The notes: generated by a model from the sequence alone, not told the origin. Shown: positions 33,901-44,397, counted from the stretch's first letter. The stretch is DNA of 64,000 nt from Flammeovirgaceae bacterium SG7u.111 (GCA_034044135.1 CP139021.1:5223635-5287634); one strand, 5' to 3'. Numbers and translations are program-made.

Positions 33901-35280
33901 TTACTTGAACAAATCTGTTGGCTCAAATAGAGCTGGGATTGGATTTGGCGCATTGTCGTTAGTATTTAACTCATCCTGTGGATAGAGGAATCGCTGTGGA
34001 AACTGAGTTCCTGCTGTAGGCGTAAGACCTAACATATTCTTCGTCCTTCTCAAATCGTTAAACACTTCCATTTGAGCCGCCAAGCTCACGTAGCGCTCTT
34101 CTATAATTTCCATTAGCAAAGATTCTTCTGCTGTTTTTCCAGCTATGTTGGCAATGCCACCATCCTCAAAGTCTGCCAACACATAGGCGTCGTAAGTAGT
34201 GCTATACTTGGTTGCCAAATACCCTCTTAGCGTATTCAAATCTTCCAGCGCCCCAGCCATATCGGAGGTTCTAAGTTTAGCCTCTGCCATTATCAATAGG
34301 TTTTCTTCATAGGTTACCAGTGGATAAGGCGATGTAGGGGTAAACATGCCGTCGTCAATGTTTATATCGTAGCTACTTCCATCGACAGGTACATCTCCGA
34401 AAATAAACTGGAACCTAGCCGTTTCGTCGGTTTTAGCATTTCCCCTATAAACTGCCTTATTGTCGTCAAGAAGCTGAGGAAGATACGCATCGGTAGCCGT
34501 CATATCTCCAGGTCTATCTTGCACTTGAAATGAATACCAAATATTCATGTCCCCATTATAAGCACCTCCGGCATGGACCGCATTATAGCTATCTTCTGCG
34601 TCAAGGATACCGTTTTCTGCAGCACTGATGGCACTTGCATATTCTCCAGTGTGCAAAAACATCCTAGCTTTCAGAGTATTGGCTACTTGTATCCATTTCT
34701 CCGCATCTCCATCGAAAACAAAATCGCCAGCAGTGATTCCTATACCACTTTCTAGGTTAGCAATAGCTTCGTCTAGCAATGATTTCACTCCTGAATAAAC
34801 AGACATCTGATCCTCATAAACAGGATCGGGGAATTCCAAAAACTTATTAGCTTCTGAAAAAGGAATATCGCCATAGCCAGTGGCCAGCATACCGAACGTA
34901 TGTGCTTTTACCACCTGCATTATTCCTATCACTAATCTGTTATTTACAGACTCCGCTTTTTCTATAGCGAGCTCTGCGTTTTGGATAGTACCATAGTACT
35001 TATTATCCCAGTCAAAATCCTGCGCTGTAATATTGTAAATATTATATCCATTGTATTGCAACGCTTCTCCGGTAAATTGCTGAGCCCAGATACAGCCTAA
35101 GCGGGTATCTTCTCCTTCGTGTGCGATAATAGATACAGCAAGAGCTGTTCTTACAAATCCGTTCAATGGTCCATCTGAGGCATTGTTTGGATCTTCTAAA
35201 AACCCATCTACATAATTGGAGCAGGATGGTGCGATACATACGATCAGGAAAACCGATAAAATATATTTAAGTTTTTTCAT
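33901..35280 (-). CDS. SusD/RagB-like nutrient-binding lipoprotein
   Basis: A 459-residue lipoprotein (signal then CIAPSCSNYVD). The sequence starts with the SusD-like FLEDPNNASDGPLNG block, has TPR-like helices (YYGTIQNAELAIEKAESV, GIMQVVKAHTFGMLATGYGDIPFSEA), and ends with MEIIEERYVSLAAQMEVFNDLRRTKNM and a PQRFLYPQDE segment, all typical of the SusD-like_2 group. It sits on the outer face of the SusC channel encoded 12 nt upstream. No carbohydrase gene is adjacent, so the substrate is unknown; peptides or other nutrients are possible. Confidence 0.93.
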   Translation of the reverse strand: MKKLKYILSVFLIVCIAPSCSNYVDGFLEDPNNASDGPLNGFVRTALAVSIIAHEGEDTRLGCIWAQQFTGEALQYNGYNIYNITAQDFDWDNKYYGTIQNAELAIEKAESVNNRLVIGIMQVVKAHTFGMLATGYGDIPFSEANKFLEFPDPVYEDQMSVYSGVKSLLDEAIANLESGIGITAGDFVFDGDAEKWIQVANTLKARMFLHTGEYASAISAAENGILDAEDSYNAVHAGGAYNGDMNIWYSFQVQDRPGDMTATDAYLPQLLDDNKAVYRGNAKTDETARFQFIFGDVPVDGSSYDINIDDGMFTPTSPYPLVTYEENLLIMAEAKLRTSDMAGALEDLNTLRGYLATKYSTTYDAYVLADFEDGGIANIAGKTAEESLLMEIIEERYVSLAAQMEVFNDLRRTKNMLGLTPTAGTQFPQRFLYPQDELNTNDNAPNPIPALFEPTDLFK

Positions 35281-35291
35281 AATGATTCTGA

Positions 35292-38200
35292 TTAATAAGT
35301 TGCTGAAAGTTTAAAGATGAATGAACGGGTTGCTGGGTTGTTGAAATAATCCAGCCCTATTGCATTTCTACCACCACCAGTCAAGTTGGTATCAGGGTCT
35401 ACACCAGAATAATCTGTCCATAAAGCAAGGTTTCTACCTGTAAATGAAAGGGTTACGTTCTGAAGTTTGGTCTTGCTTCTGAAAGCGGCCGAATTGAACG
35501 TGTAGGCAAGTGTAAGCTCCCTCAAACGTGTCCATGAAGCATCTTCCACACTGCTTTCATCTGGCCCTGTGAAAGATGAACCTAATCCATCTACATACCA
35601 ATTCTCATCTAAGAGCACATCTCCTCCTCCAAAATCTTTCACCTCTCCCCTTACGGTATAGGAGCCATCGCCATTTTGTACGTGTGGGTAATAATCAGCT
35701 ACGGTTGACCCACCATACACCTCTAGGTTATTAGCTTCCGCTTCTGAGAGCGTTACTGTATTGGTAGTGAAGCCTGCTCTACCAAACCAAGTAAGAGCAC
35801 CTAATGTACCATTCCACATATCACCACCTTGGCTGGTTTCGAACAAGACATTTAATGAGAAGTTTTTCCAACCAACTCTTGTACCTAAGCCTCCTCTCCA
35901 ATCTGGGTTGGGATCACCAATTACTCCCGGAGTATTGGACTGGGTAGGGAAACCTTGCTCGTCCAACACATATGCGCCATTATCATCCCTTTCAAAGGTT
36001 GCTCCCCAGAGCACGCCCAATTGTTGATTAAGCACAGCTCTTGAACTTGTACCAGAAAAACCACCTAATGAGATACTTTCCACACCTGCCATATCTGTGA
36101 CTTCGTTGCGGTTTTTAGTCCAGTTAGCATAGGCTGTCCAGTTAAAGTCTCCTTTGTCTATAAGCTGCAATGATGCCTCCAGCTCAACTCCTTTGTTTTC
36201 AATAGTAGCAGCATTGGCTACTTGAGAAACAAAGCCCGTAGCTGGTGGTTGGTCTACTTGGATGATGGCGTTGTCTACCTTATTGGTATACGCATTGGCA
36301 GTTAAGGAGAACTTGTTTTTGAAGAATTGTAAATCTAAGCCAACTTCTGTTTCTGTCTTTATTTCAGGTTCTATAGTCGGATTTCCAGCAACATTGCTCC
36401 TTGCTACACCTCCACCATACGAAGCAGGGTCAATAGCTCCTCCCCATCCCTCTCCATAACCTCTAAAAGCGGGGTCAGGAATGATGATATCAGTAGTGGT
36501 TATGTATGGATCAGGAGACCTTCCCACTTGACCATAACTGCCTCGTACTTTACCAAAGGTAAGTATGTTGTTTTGTGGTATTAGCTCATGGAACTGCCAT
36601 GCCACATCTACTGCGCCAAAGAGAAATACATTATCCTGCTCTGGCAATGTAGAGAAAGCATCCGCACGCAAACTACCAGTTATATACACTTGACTGAGTA
36701 AGCCAACGGTAGCTGAACCATACACACTTTGAGAACGAATTTCTTCAAAACGGCTCAGGCCTTGGTAATTGCCAGAAGAAGCATTGTTCAATACTGGAGG
36801 AGAATCTGGATTGGTAAATGAAAGAATGGTTAATCCATGGTCATCGAAAACCCGTTGGTTCAACGAGGTACCAATCAACCCAGTTATTTCAAAATTATCT
36901 GAGAAACGATGTTGCATATTTGCGATCAAATCTAAGTTCATCTGACGCTCATTAATGGTTTCTTTGGTATAGCGACCGCCCGAATTTTCCCCCGCTGATA
37001 TGGCTGGGAAATAATCTTCACGACCATCTGTATAGGTATCAATCCCCCACCTTGCGGTCAAATCCAACCATTCGAAAGGATTAACCCCTAATTCAAGCTT
37101 TCCTATGAACCTATCCACAGAAGCCGTACTCGTGATGTTGTTCATCATCCAAAGCGGGTTATCGTAAATGGCAGACGAATACAGTTCCCCATTGGCTCCT
37201 GTCACAAACTTAGAGCCCCATGGGTTTCTAAAATGCCTTTGTGCATTTGGGAATTGGTTACCATCGGCATCGGTATAGGTGCCTATATAATCACTAGGGT
37301 CAAAATCTGAGGGTGTTCTTAACCCACCTAAAAATAATCCACTTAAGTTGGAACCCATCTGAATCCTATCCGACATGGTATTGGAATAAGCCGCACTGGC
37401 TGAAACCGTAACACTTTTTCCAATATACCGAGTAGCATTTATCCTAGCGGTAGTCCTTTCATAGGTACTGTTTTCCTTTATTATTCCATTCTGATTTATA
37501 TTAGACAAACTGAAATATATATTGCCCCTATCATCTCCAGAGCTTAACGAAATAGAGTTGTTGAATGCTACTCCTGTTTTAAACAAGTAATCTTGAGGAT
37601 CGCCTGTATAACGTGAGTTTTTACCTCCATTCAAATCAGTTGCAGTTCCATCAGGAACTCTGTAAATCCTGTTACCGTTCGCAGATTCAAAATATCCTAT
37701 GTATCCATCTGCATTTGGATCTGTTATACGCTCATCTTCCCCACCTGGCCTATCGGCTATTCTATCTCCCCAAGAGAAGCGTTGAAAATAGCCAGAAGAC
37801 TCATTAAACATCATACTATACCCTTGGCCATAGGTCTCGTTCAATGGGATTTTCTTGTTAATCTGATCTAAAGAAACAGAAGAATTCAATTGAATAGAGA
37901 ATGGCTTACCTCCATTAGATTTACCCTTTTTGGTAGTAATGACAATTACGCCATTGGCAGCCCTCGCACCCCAAAGGGCAGCTGCTGATGCACCTTTCAA
38001 AATCTCCATCGACTCTATATCGTTGGGGTTGATATCGTTCAGCCTTGACTGCTGCGTAACTCCACCACCACTACCAACAGAACCACTATTGGAATTGGCA
38101 CCACCCCAGCCTTCGCCAAAGTGGGTCTCGTTGTTGACCGGGATACCGTCGATTACAATAAGAGGTTGAATATTTCCCGTAATAGAAGTCGCTCCCCTTA

Positions 38201-38699
38201 CTACAATTCTAGAACCAGCACCAGGGTCGCCACTATTCTGAACTATGTTAACGCCAGATGCTTTACCAGCAATACTGTTGAGCAAATTAGGCTCACCTGA
38301 GTTTATTAACTTTCCTCCGTCCACTTGAGAGAAGGAACTACCCGATTTGCTTTTTTCTACCTCAAAACCTAATGCGTTTACCACTACCTCTTGCAGTACT
38401 TCATTATCTATCTTCATAGAAACATCGATAGTACTACTTGCTCCTACGGTTATTTCTGTTTGTTGAAAACCAATATAAGAGAAAACGAGTATGGAATTAT
38501 CGGAAGGTACTTGAAGGCGGAATTTACCATCAATATCGGTTACAGTACCATTACTTGTGCCTTTAATGATAACATTTACACCTGGCAGCGGTGTGTTATC
38601 GTCCCCAGAAATTACTTGCCCGGATACTGATCTACCCTGAGCAAAGACCGTACTCATACCGCATAGCATGAGCAGGCAACATAGTAAAACTTGCTTCAT
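35292..38699 (-). CDS. SusC/RagA TonB-dependent outer-membrane transporter
   Basis: An 1135-residue receptor. The signal peptide (MKQVLLCCLLMLCGMSTVFAQ) is followed by a carboxypeptidase-like domain (SGQVISGDDNTPLPGVNVII), a plug with the SusC motif NDIESMEILKGASAAALWG and GVIVITTKKG, then about 22 beta-strands ending in TRSFIFKLSATY. With the SusD lid it imports ligands using TonB energy. It is the first gene of the susCD operon. No anti-sigma/ECF pair or sensor is adjacent. The 941 nt upstream hold no gene. Confidence 0.95.
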   Translation of the reverse strand: MKQVLLCCLLMLCGMSTVFAQGRSVSGQVISGDDNTPLPGVNVIIKGTSNGTVTDIDGKFRLQVPSDNSILVFSYIGFQQTEITVGASSTIDVSMKIDNEVLQEVVVNALGFEVEKSKSGSSFSQVDGGKLINSGEPNLLNSIAGKASGVNIVQNSGDPGAGSRIVVRGATSITGNIQPLIVIDGIPVNNETHFGEGWGGANSNSGSVGSGGGVTQQSRLNDINPNDIESMEILKGASAAALWGARAANGVIVITTKKGKSNGGKPFSIQLNSSVSLDQINKKIPLNETYGQGYSMMFNESSGYFQRFSWGDRIADRPGGEDERITDPNADGYIGYFESANGNRIYRVPDGTATDLNGGKNSRYTGDPQDYLFKTGVAFNNSISLSSGDDRGNIYFSLSNINQNGIIKENSTYERTTARINATRYIGKSVTVSASAAYSNTMSDRIQMGSNLSGLFLGGLRTPSDFDPSDYIGTYTDADGNQFPNAQRHFRNPWGSKFVTGANGELYSSAIYDNPLWMMNNITSTASVDRFIGKLELGVNPFEWLDLTARWGIDTYTDGREDYFPAISAGENSGGRYTKETINERQMNLDLIANMQHRFSDNFEITGLIGTSLNQRVFDDHGLTILSFTNPDSPPVLNNASSGNYQGLSRFEEIRSQSVYGSATVGLLSQVYITGSLRADAFSTLPEQDNVFLFGAVDVAWQFHELIPQNNILTFGKVRGSYGQVGRSPDPYITTTDIIIPDPAFRGYGEGWGGAIDPASYGGGVARSNVAGNPTIEPEIKTETEVGLDLQFFKNKFSLTANAYTNKVDNAIIQVDQPPATGFVSQVANAATIENKGVELEASLQLIDKGDFNWTAYANWTKNRNEVTDMAGVESISLGGFSGTSSRAVLNQQLGVLWGATFERDDNGAYVLDEQGFPTQSNTPGVIGDPNPDWRGGLGTRVGWKNFSLNVLFETSQGGDMWNGTLGALTWFGRAGFTTNTVTLSEAEANNLEVYGGSTVADYYPHVQNGDGSYTVRGEVKDFGGGDVLLDENWYVDGLGSSFTGPDESSVEDASWTRLRELTLAYTFNSAAFRSKTKLQNVTLSFTGRNLALWTDYSGVDPDTNLTGGGRNAIGLDYFNNPATRSFIFKLSATY

Positions 38700-39640
38700 A
38701 ATTGTTAAAATTTAAATTGACACTAATTGAGTTGTATATTGATAATCTTATCTTAAAAGCCGTTGCTAGTACTTGTTCAATAAGGTGAAATACTGAACCC
38801 TAAGGCAGGTAAAAAAATAGCCTTGGAACAATAGCTTCCTCTGGAAGAAACTGACATAGGTCTCCTTCCTAAAGAATAAATGAATACGTAGTAGTGTAAT
38901 TTAAATATTGATTTGAGTGGTATTTATTGCACGCTATGTGTGTAGTAATAAGGTTGAAAACTGACCATGTATCAACATGTTTTACATGGGAATCACAGTT
39001 GTTAGTTAGCGACAATAAATAATATAAGTGCGTTACGGTTTCCCGTCTGTACTATTGAAAATAAAAGTAAATATTTTAATTGTCTTTCCAAATTTATTCA
39101 TCCTAATTGTAGTACTACATAATCGGTGAATAGGAAGAATCCCGTAAACTAGGGGATGGGAAACACTATTTTGACTTGATTTTCTACTTACAATGGCATT
39201 GTTAGGTTAGTGCTAGAAATCATAAACCAATATTCCCTTTTTTACCTTTGTCTTCCAACACCTACTTCATCTGGTCCATTTATTCCATCCACTGCCGCAT
39301 TTAAAATGAAGATAACATTTGACTTCTAACCAAACAACTGTTCTTTACAGGCTAAGTAACTCACAGTATAGCAGGTAAGTAAATGAGTTTCTGTCTTTTT
39401 ATATTTCGGTTTTTATTTTGTTATTGAACTAGATTTATCAAACATGCCATCTATTGTATAATAACAAATTGTTAATTGTTAAAGTTACAATTATCATTAT
39501 ATTCAAAATAAAATATCACTACTGATACACAGTACGATATAAAGTTTTATAAATATTTACTTTATTTTGATGCAATATCAGAATACAACAATGGTTAGGT
39601 TTGTGTAATTTATAATTCAATAAACACTTAAAAATTAAAC
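38700..39640. promoter_or_regulatory. Long divergent intergenic region; -7-like box at 39596-39603
   Basis: A 941-nt AT-rich gene-free stretch between susC and the LipL32-like gene, the longest in the window. TAGGTTTG at 39596-39603 matches TAnnTTTG and lies 37 nt before the ATG of the LipL32-like gene, giving a leader of about 30 nt. No TTTG at the usual -33 spacing and no RNA gene or riboswitch fold was recognised. Confidence 0.4.
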
Positions 39641-40330
39641 ATGAAAAATTTTTTGAATTCAACATTATTAATGGCATTGTTCCTAGGCTTTATCAGTTCT
39701 GCACAAGCTCAAAAGTTAGGTAGCTTTGGTAGCTCTGTCACCAAAAAAGTAGGACCAAAAACTATCGCAGTTCCTTACACTGATGTAGTTACTTATTTGG
39801 GACATGCTGCTCCAGGTAACGAAGACGAGGTAAAAGACGGAAAGAAATTTTATTACATTTATGTATGGGTACCTGCAGTAGCTCCTGAGCTAGGTATCAG
39901 AATGATGTCTCCAGTTGGTAAAACAAAAATCAAAAACCCTATTGAGTCTGAAGGCTATTTGGCTAACAAAGATTCAAAAGATTATTTTGATACATATATC
40001 ACCCTAGAGCGTTCTACCATTGTTTCAAAAGATGGTATTACTGAAGAAGGTGTGGCTAACGCTACATGGTATACACTTGCTAGAAATGACGACAGCAGTG
40101 AAATGCCTAAAAACCCAGGTGGAAGCAGCTACAACTCTTTGCTTAGATACGAAAGTGAAGTTAGTGATCCTACTAAGGCATTAACTGTTGGCCTGTACCG
40201 TATAGGTTTTACTACTTACAAAAAAGGTGAAGTAAACGGAACCTTTTTAGCTGAAGTAGCTGCCCCTATCAAACTTCCAGGTGTAGGTGTTGCCAAAACC
40301 CTTGACGAGTTGTTGAAACAAATCAAGTAA
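39641..40330 (+). CDS. Secreted homologue of leptospiral surface protein LipL32
   Basis: A 229-residue protein with a signal-peptidase I type signal (cleavage about SSAQA|QKLG) and no lipobox Cys. The mature part parallels LipL32 from memory of that protein: a YLGHAAPGN block, YYIYVWVPAVAPELGIRMMSP, YFDTYITLERS, YNSLLRYESEV and VGLYRIGFTTYKKGEVNGTF, in the same order. Of the LipL32 calcium ligands, the Asp-Thr pair (D117-T118), an acidic pair (D150-D151) and the Tyr (Y164) seem kept, while the long Asp-rich loop is shortened. LipL32 is known mainly from pathogenic Leptospira, with a few marine relatives. A strong own terminator suggests a monocistronic, perhaps abundant product. Confidence 0.88.
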   Translation: MKNFLNSTLLMALFLGFISSAQAQKLGSFGSSVTKKVGPKTIAVPYTDVVTYLGHAAPGNEDEVKDGKKFYYIYVWVPAVAPELGIRMMSPVGKTKIKNPIESEGYLANKDSKDYFDTYITLERSTIVSKDGITEEGVANATWYTLARNDDSSEMPKNPGGSSYNSLLRYESEVSDPTKALTVGLYRIGFTTYKKGEVNGTFLAEVAAPIKLPGVGVAKTLDELLKQIK

Positions 40331-40355
40331 CTAGAAAATATTCCCTGATTATTTT

Positions 40356-40387
40356 GCTCCTCAATAGCTATTGAGGAGCATCTTTTT
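40356..40387 (+). terminator. Intrinsic terminator of the LipL32-like gene
   Basis: A perfect 11-bp stem GCTCCTCAATA / TATTGAGGAGC with a 2-nt centre (40356-40379), followed by ATCTTTTTTT. It lies 25 nt past the stop. Confidence 0.93.
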
Positions 40388-40466
40388 TTATAGACAGCAG
40401 TGAGCCGATAAATATGATTTGATACTATTTTCCTATGTTATGGTGACCCACTCTTTCTTACCATAC

Positions 40467-42881
40467 TCAATCGGCGTGGAGTGCATCCACAGGGTTTTGC
40501 AATGCTGACCTGATGGACTGGTAGCTTACGGTAGCTAATGCAATGAGCATAGATACTACCAAGGTAATCGCAAATATGTCCCAAGTTAAATCAATTTTGT
40601 AGGCATAATCTTCCAACCAGTTCGTCATGATGTAATAACCCGCTGGCCCTGCTAGTACAAGTGCCGTAAGCACAAGAATGATGAATTCTTTGGAAAAGAG
40701 ATATACGATTTGCTTCACCGAAGCACCCAGTACTTTTCTGATGCCAATTTCTTTTGTTCTTTGCAAGCTAATAAACGAAATAAGACCGTACAGCCCCAAG
40801 CAACTTATAAATATGGCTATGCCGGCAAATAGGTTGAACAAGCGGTAAGTCTGCTCTTCGTTTTTGTACATTTTATAAATATCATCTTCCAGAAAGCCAT
40901 AGTTAAAGGTTTGATCTGGATATACCTCTTTCCACTTGCTTTCCAAAGCGGCAAGTGTTTCTTTCTGCGTTAGGGGGTTGACTTTGATATTGGCTACATA
41001 CAAACTATTCTTGTCCATCCCCATCATCAAAGGTTTTATCTCTTCTTTAAAAGAGTTGAGGTGGAAATCGGAAACTACTCCAGTTATAGTTAAAGGATAA
41101 TCTTCATCATAAAACACCTGTTTACCTATTGCCTCATAAGGATCTTCAAGCCCCATCAAGGATAAAAACTGTTGGTTGACAATGATTTCTTCCAGCGAAT
41201 CGCTTTCATGGTAGGGTTTGCCAGCCAGAAAATTAAATTTATAAAGACCAAAATAGTTTGGGTCAGCTTCTATCAAGTTTGTTTGCTTTTCTTCACTGGT
41301 GCTATCGTTTTCCAATGTAATGGTGGTCGCGCTCCAGCCATTCATCATAGGAGCTTGGGAAGAAAAACTAATATCAGAAATGCCACTTATATTTCCCCAT
41401 TCGTTTTGCAAAACGTCTCTTTTGTCTTGTTCTTCCCATGGGAGATGAACATTGACAATATGATCACGATCGAAACCAAGGTCGTTTGTGCGGGCAAATT
41501 CCAATTGTTGCATTACTACAATGGTTCCGAAAATGAATATTTGGCAAAGACCAAATTGCAACAAAACCAGAGCTCTTCGCATAGAAAAACCTCTCGTTCC
41601 TTTTGCGCTAATTTTGTTTTTAATTGCATCAATTGGGTTAAATGAGGAAGCTAAAATTGCAGGATAAATACCAGAAAGCAGCGTCAATAGCAGTATAAGG
41701 GCTGGGATAAAAAGATAAAGTAGCCAATCTGTTTTTAAAGCATTCCTGAACAAGTTCTGGTCAATTCCCCAGTCGATGAAGAAATGCATATTGCTGAGCA
41801 TTAGCTCCGTTAGGCAGAAAGAAATCACCAAAGCTAAGCTAATCAGTACAAATGTTTCGCTTAAGAACTGGAACACGAGCAGCCTTTTGCTACTGCCCAA
41901 CACTTTTCTCACTCCTATTTCCGAGGAACGCAGCGTGGCAAATGCAGTTGACAAATTGATATAATTGATACATACCGAAAGGATCAGCACTACGGCTATC
42001 GCAAAAAGTGCCCAAAGTACATCTAAACTTGCACTTCGACCCGTATTGGGATACATTACTGGGTTAAAATGCATTGCTTTCAGCGGCTGCATTTTTATCT
42101 CCCAACTCAAGTCTTTATTAGGCTTTTTACTTTGGTACAAATCATAAATCTTCTGCTCCAGTTCATTTACACTTGCCTGAAGCTCCTCACCTTCACCAGC
42201 TACCACTATATAATTCTGGTAGCTACTTGCTACATTGCTCCAATGTGCATTTTCTCTTGAACTTCCATCAATCAGTGCAATAGGCACAAAAGCACCAAAC
42301 TCAAAATTGCTGGGAGCAGGTGGGTTTTTAAGTAATCCGGTCACCGTTACCGAATGCTCCTTATTTAATTGAAAATCTTTGCCTACCACATCCAACGTCC
42401 CGAAAAATTTCAAGGCTGTCTTTTCCGTAAGGATGACCGATTCTTTATTAGCCAGCGATAATTCAGGATTTCCTGCTATCCATTCCCAATCAAATATTTT
42501 AAAATAACTGGTATCAACCCCAGCTAATTTACCTAGTTCTATAGCTTCTTTTTCTTTGTTAAGCTGAACAGTTGCGCCTCCTGCCGTCAGTAGTTCCCCG
42601 AGTATTTTTACCTCTGGCAGCTCTTCCTCAATAGCCTCGTGCACTGGATAGGGTACTCCTTGGTTAAAACTCTGGTTTTCTCCAAAATGCATCTCTGTAT
42701 AGAGATGGTAAATGTTATCAATTTTTGAATGGTATTTATCAAAATTGTTTTCATGACTGATAATCAGGTAGATGATCAGTGCACAGGTGATGCCTATCGA
42801 AAGCCCCAACACATTGATAGTGGTGAGCATTTTGTTTTTCAGCAAGTTTCTGAAAGAGGTTTTAAACAGAAGTTCCAGCAT
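40467..42881 (-). CDS. MacB-like ABC transporter permease (two FtsX domains)
   Basis: An 804-residue inner-membrane protein. It starts with SFRNLLKNKMLTTINVLGLSIG, the usual entry to the first MacB-PCD domain. Two periplasmic domains (about 50-270, 440-660) are each followed by FtsX helices; the blocks SSEIGVRKVLGSSKR and RTKEIGIRKVLGASVKQIVYLF are the coupling regions that contact the ATPase. No ATPase gene adjoins, so it must pair with one elsewhere. This duplicated permease family is abundant in Bacteroidota and linked to peptide, antibiotic or lipoprotein export; the substrate is unknown. Confidence 0.92.
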   Translation of the reverse strand: MLELLFKTSFRNLLKNKMLTTINVLGLSIGITCALIIYLIISHENNFDKYHSKIDNIYHLYTEMHFGENQSFNQGVPYPVHEAIEEELPEVKILGELLTAGGATVQLNKEKEAIELGKLAGVDTSYFKIFDWEWIAGNPELSLANKESVILTEKTALKFFGTLDVVGKDFQLNKEHSVTVTGLLKNPPAPSNFEFGAFVPIALIDGSSRENAHWSNVASSYQNYIVVAGEGEELQASVNELEQKIYDLYQSKKPNKDLSWEIKMQPLKAMHFNPVMYPNTGRSASLDVLWALFAIAVVLILSVCINYINLSTAFATLRSSEIGVRKVLGSSKRLLVFQFLSETFVLISLALVISFCLTELMLSNMHFFIDWGIDQNLFRNALKTDWLLYLFIPALILLLTLLSGIYPAILASSFNPIDAIKNKISAKGTRGFSMRRALVLLQFGLCQIFIFGTIVVMQQLEFARTNDLGFDRDHIVNVHLPWEEQDKRDVLQNEWGNISGISDISFSSQAPMMNGWSATTITLENDSTSEEKQTNLIEADPNYFGLYKFNFLAGKPYHESDSLEEIIVNQQFLSLMGLEDPYEAIGKQVFYDEDYPLTITGVVSDFHLNSFKEEIKPLMMGMDKNSLYVANIKVNPLTQKETLAALESKWKEVYPDQTFNYGFLEDDIYKMYKNEEQTYRLFNLFAGIAIFISCLGLYGLISFISLQRTKEIGIRKVLGASVKQIVYLFSKEFIILVLTALVLAGPAGYYIMTNWLEDYAYKIDLTWDIFAITLVVSMLIALATVSYQSIRSALQNPVDALHAD

Positions 42882-43188
42882 ATTGACCGTATTTAAGATT
42901 ACACGTAATTATTCTTGATTTGCCAAACATAACCTTTGCTAAAGGAAGAATGATAAGGTGTCTGCTAAAGGTAAGGAGTGTTATTTGGCTGGAATAATAA
43001 AGATAAAATTTGACTTGCCCAACCAATTCACCCACCTTGGGCGAGATAGTGTGACAAATGGTATAATAACTTGATGAAACAACTGCTTCTGCTCATTATT
43101 AATTATACCGCGAACCACTTTTTGAGGTGGTTAGGCTGTGAGAGACAGGCCATCGAGGATAAACATGAAACACTTTGGAGTTTAGTAA
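42882..43188. other. Intergenic, no gene seen
   Basis: This 307-nt spacer lies downstream of the DUF6161 gene and upstream of the permease gene. It contains no convincing terminator, promoter or repeat. Confidence 0.5.
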
Positions 43189-44397
43189 CTATTGGGTAAA
43201 TTTTTTAGTGATTACATTTAATGGTGTATTCGGTTGGGAATCATCTTTTATAATTCCATTAGAAGAAACTCGAAAAATTGCAGGTAGAATTAAGTCTCTA
43301 TCAGTGTCTTTCAAAGTATTTTCTTCTCTTTCAAATGCTAAATATGTTTGAATCATAGTTTCTCGTTCTTTTGCATCTGATAATAAATGTAGATTACTTA
43401 AAAACACTTTCACTAAAAGTCTAACAATCCAAATAAAGAGAGTCATAGAAATAACAAAAAAACCATAAACCCATAATTGAAGCGCTCCTGTTTCTGTTAA
43501 TAATTTTCGTCCAATTCCATTCTTATCGGATAAATCTAGTCCAACTAAATATTTCCCAATATGAAACATAATAACAATAGCTGTTATCATTAAAACTCCT
43601 GAAATAGAGCCAAAAATAATGGAGTTGATTTTATGTCCCGATGCTTTTTTTGACCAATATGTAACTGCATTTTTAACTGCTAGTTTTTTTTCATAAAACT
43701 CTTCAGCTTCATTCATTTTAGTTTGATGGCGCATGTATTCATCATCAAATTTTTTGGCAACTTCCGCTTTCTGATCAGTAAAACTCTTTTCCCAATCCTT
43801 GTTTTGATTTTGAATTATTTGATTTAAACTTTTATTTTCTTCTTTTATCTCTAAAAGTTCACTCAGAATCTCATCTTTTTCTTTTAATATACTAGAGTAA
43901 AAGTCTTTATATACTTCTTCCTCCATGTCAAAATTAGGTACAGCACCTGCATCAAAGAGAAAAGCAGCAAATTCTCCACTTCTCTGAAATATTTGGTCAT
44001 TTTCTTTTCCTTTGACCTTACTTGAAAAGTAATTAAAAGATCCTATTGTTAAAGAAGGTTTTGATTTATGTTGTTTTAATAACCATTTCCCTGCTTTGCT
44101 TTTTGACGAAATCAAACCATAAGTTTTAAAATTTATTTCAATACGTTTTTTTAACTGTTCGAAAAAATCTGTTCTATTATTTCCAACATGCTTAAGTTCA
44201 TCTTCAATAGCTTTAATTATATAAGCATTAAAAACGTTGTCCATATTATTTGGATTACCCAGTTTTTCGTAAAAAGCCAATTCATTTTTACTCCATTCAA
44301 TGATTTTTTTATAATTTCGAAAGGTATGTTTAGAGCCAACATCAATGGATAACGGTTTAGGGAAGTCTTCAGAAAGATAATTAGGTCTATTTGACAT
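43189..44397 (-). CDS. DUF6161 membrane coiled-coil protein
   Basis: A 402-residue protein. Residues about 165-245 form a long charged coiled coil; two membrane helices follow at about 258-282 and 308-335. The C-terminal block FLSNLHLLSDAKERETMIQTY with a later LPAIFRVSSNGIIKDD matches DUF6161 as I remember it. Function unknown; such proteins appear sporadically in many bacteria, sometimes in variable regions. The gene is clearly AT-richer than its neighbours and stands alone, which suggests acquisition. It diverges from the ArsR gene. Confidence 0.75.
   Translation of the reverse strand: MSNRPNYLSEDFPKPLSIDVGSKHTFRNYKKIIEWSKNELAFYEKLGNPNNMDNVFNAYIIKAIEDELKHVGNNRTDFFEQLKKRIEINFKTYGLISSKSKAGKWLLKQHKSKPSLTIGSFNYFSSKVKGKENDQIFQRSGEFAAFLFDAGAVPNFDMEEEVYKDFYSSILKEKDEILSELLEIKEENKSLNQIIQNQNKDWEKSFTDQKAEVAKKFDDEYMRHQTKMNEAEEFYEKKLAVKNAVTYWSKKASGHKINSIIFGSISGVLMITAIVIMFHIGKYLVGLDLSDKNGIGRKLLTETGALQLWVYGFFVISMTLFIWIVRLLVKVFLSNLHLLSDAKERETMIQTYLAFEREENTLKDTDRDLILPAIFRVSSNGIIKDDSQPNTPLNVITKKFTQ

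Noticed and set aside
38700-39640. Riboswitch or small RNA in the long susC upstream region
   Set aside because: No known aptamer core or convincing promoter-terminator pair could be seen.
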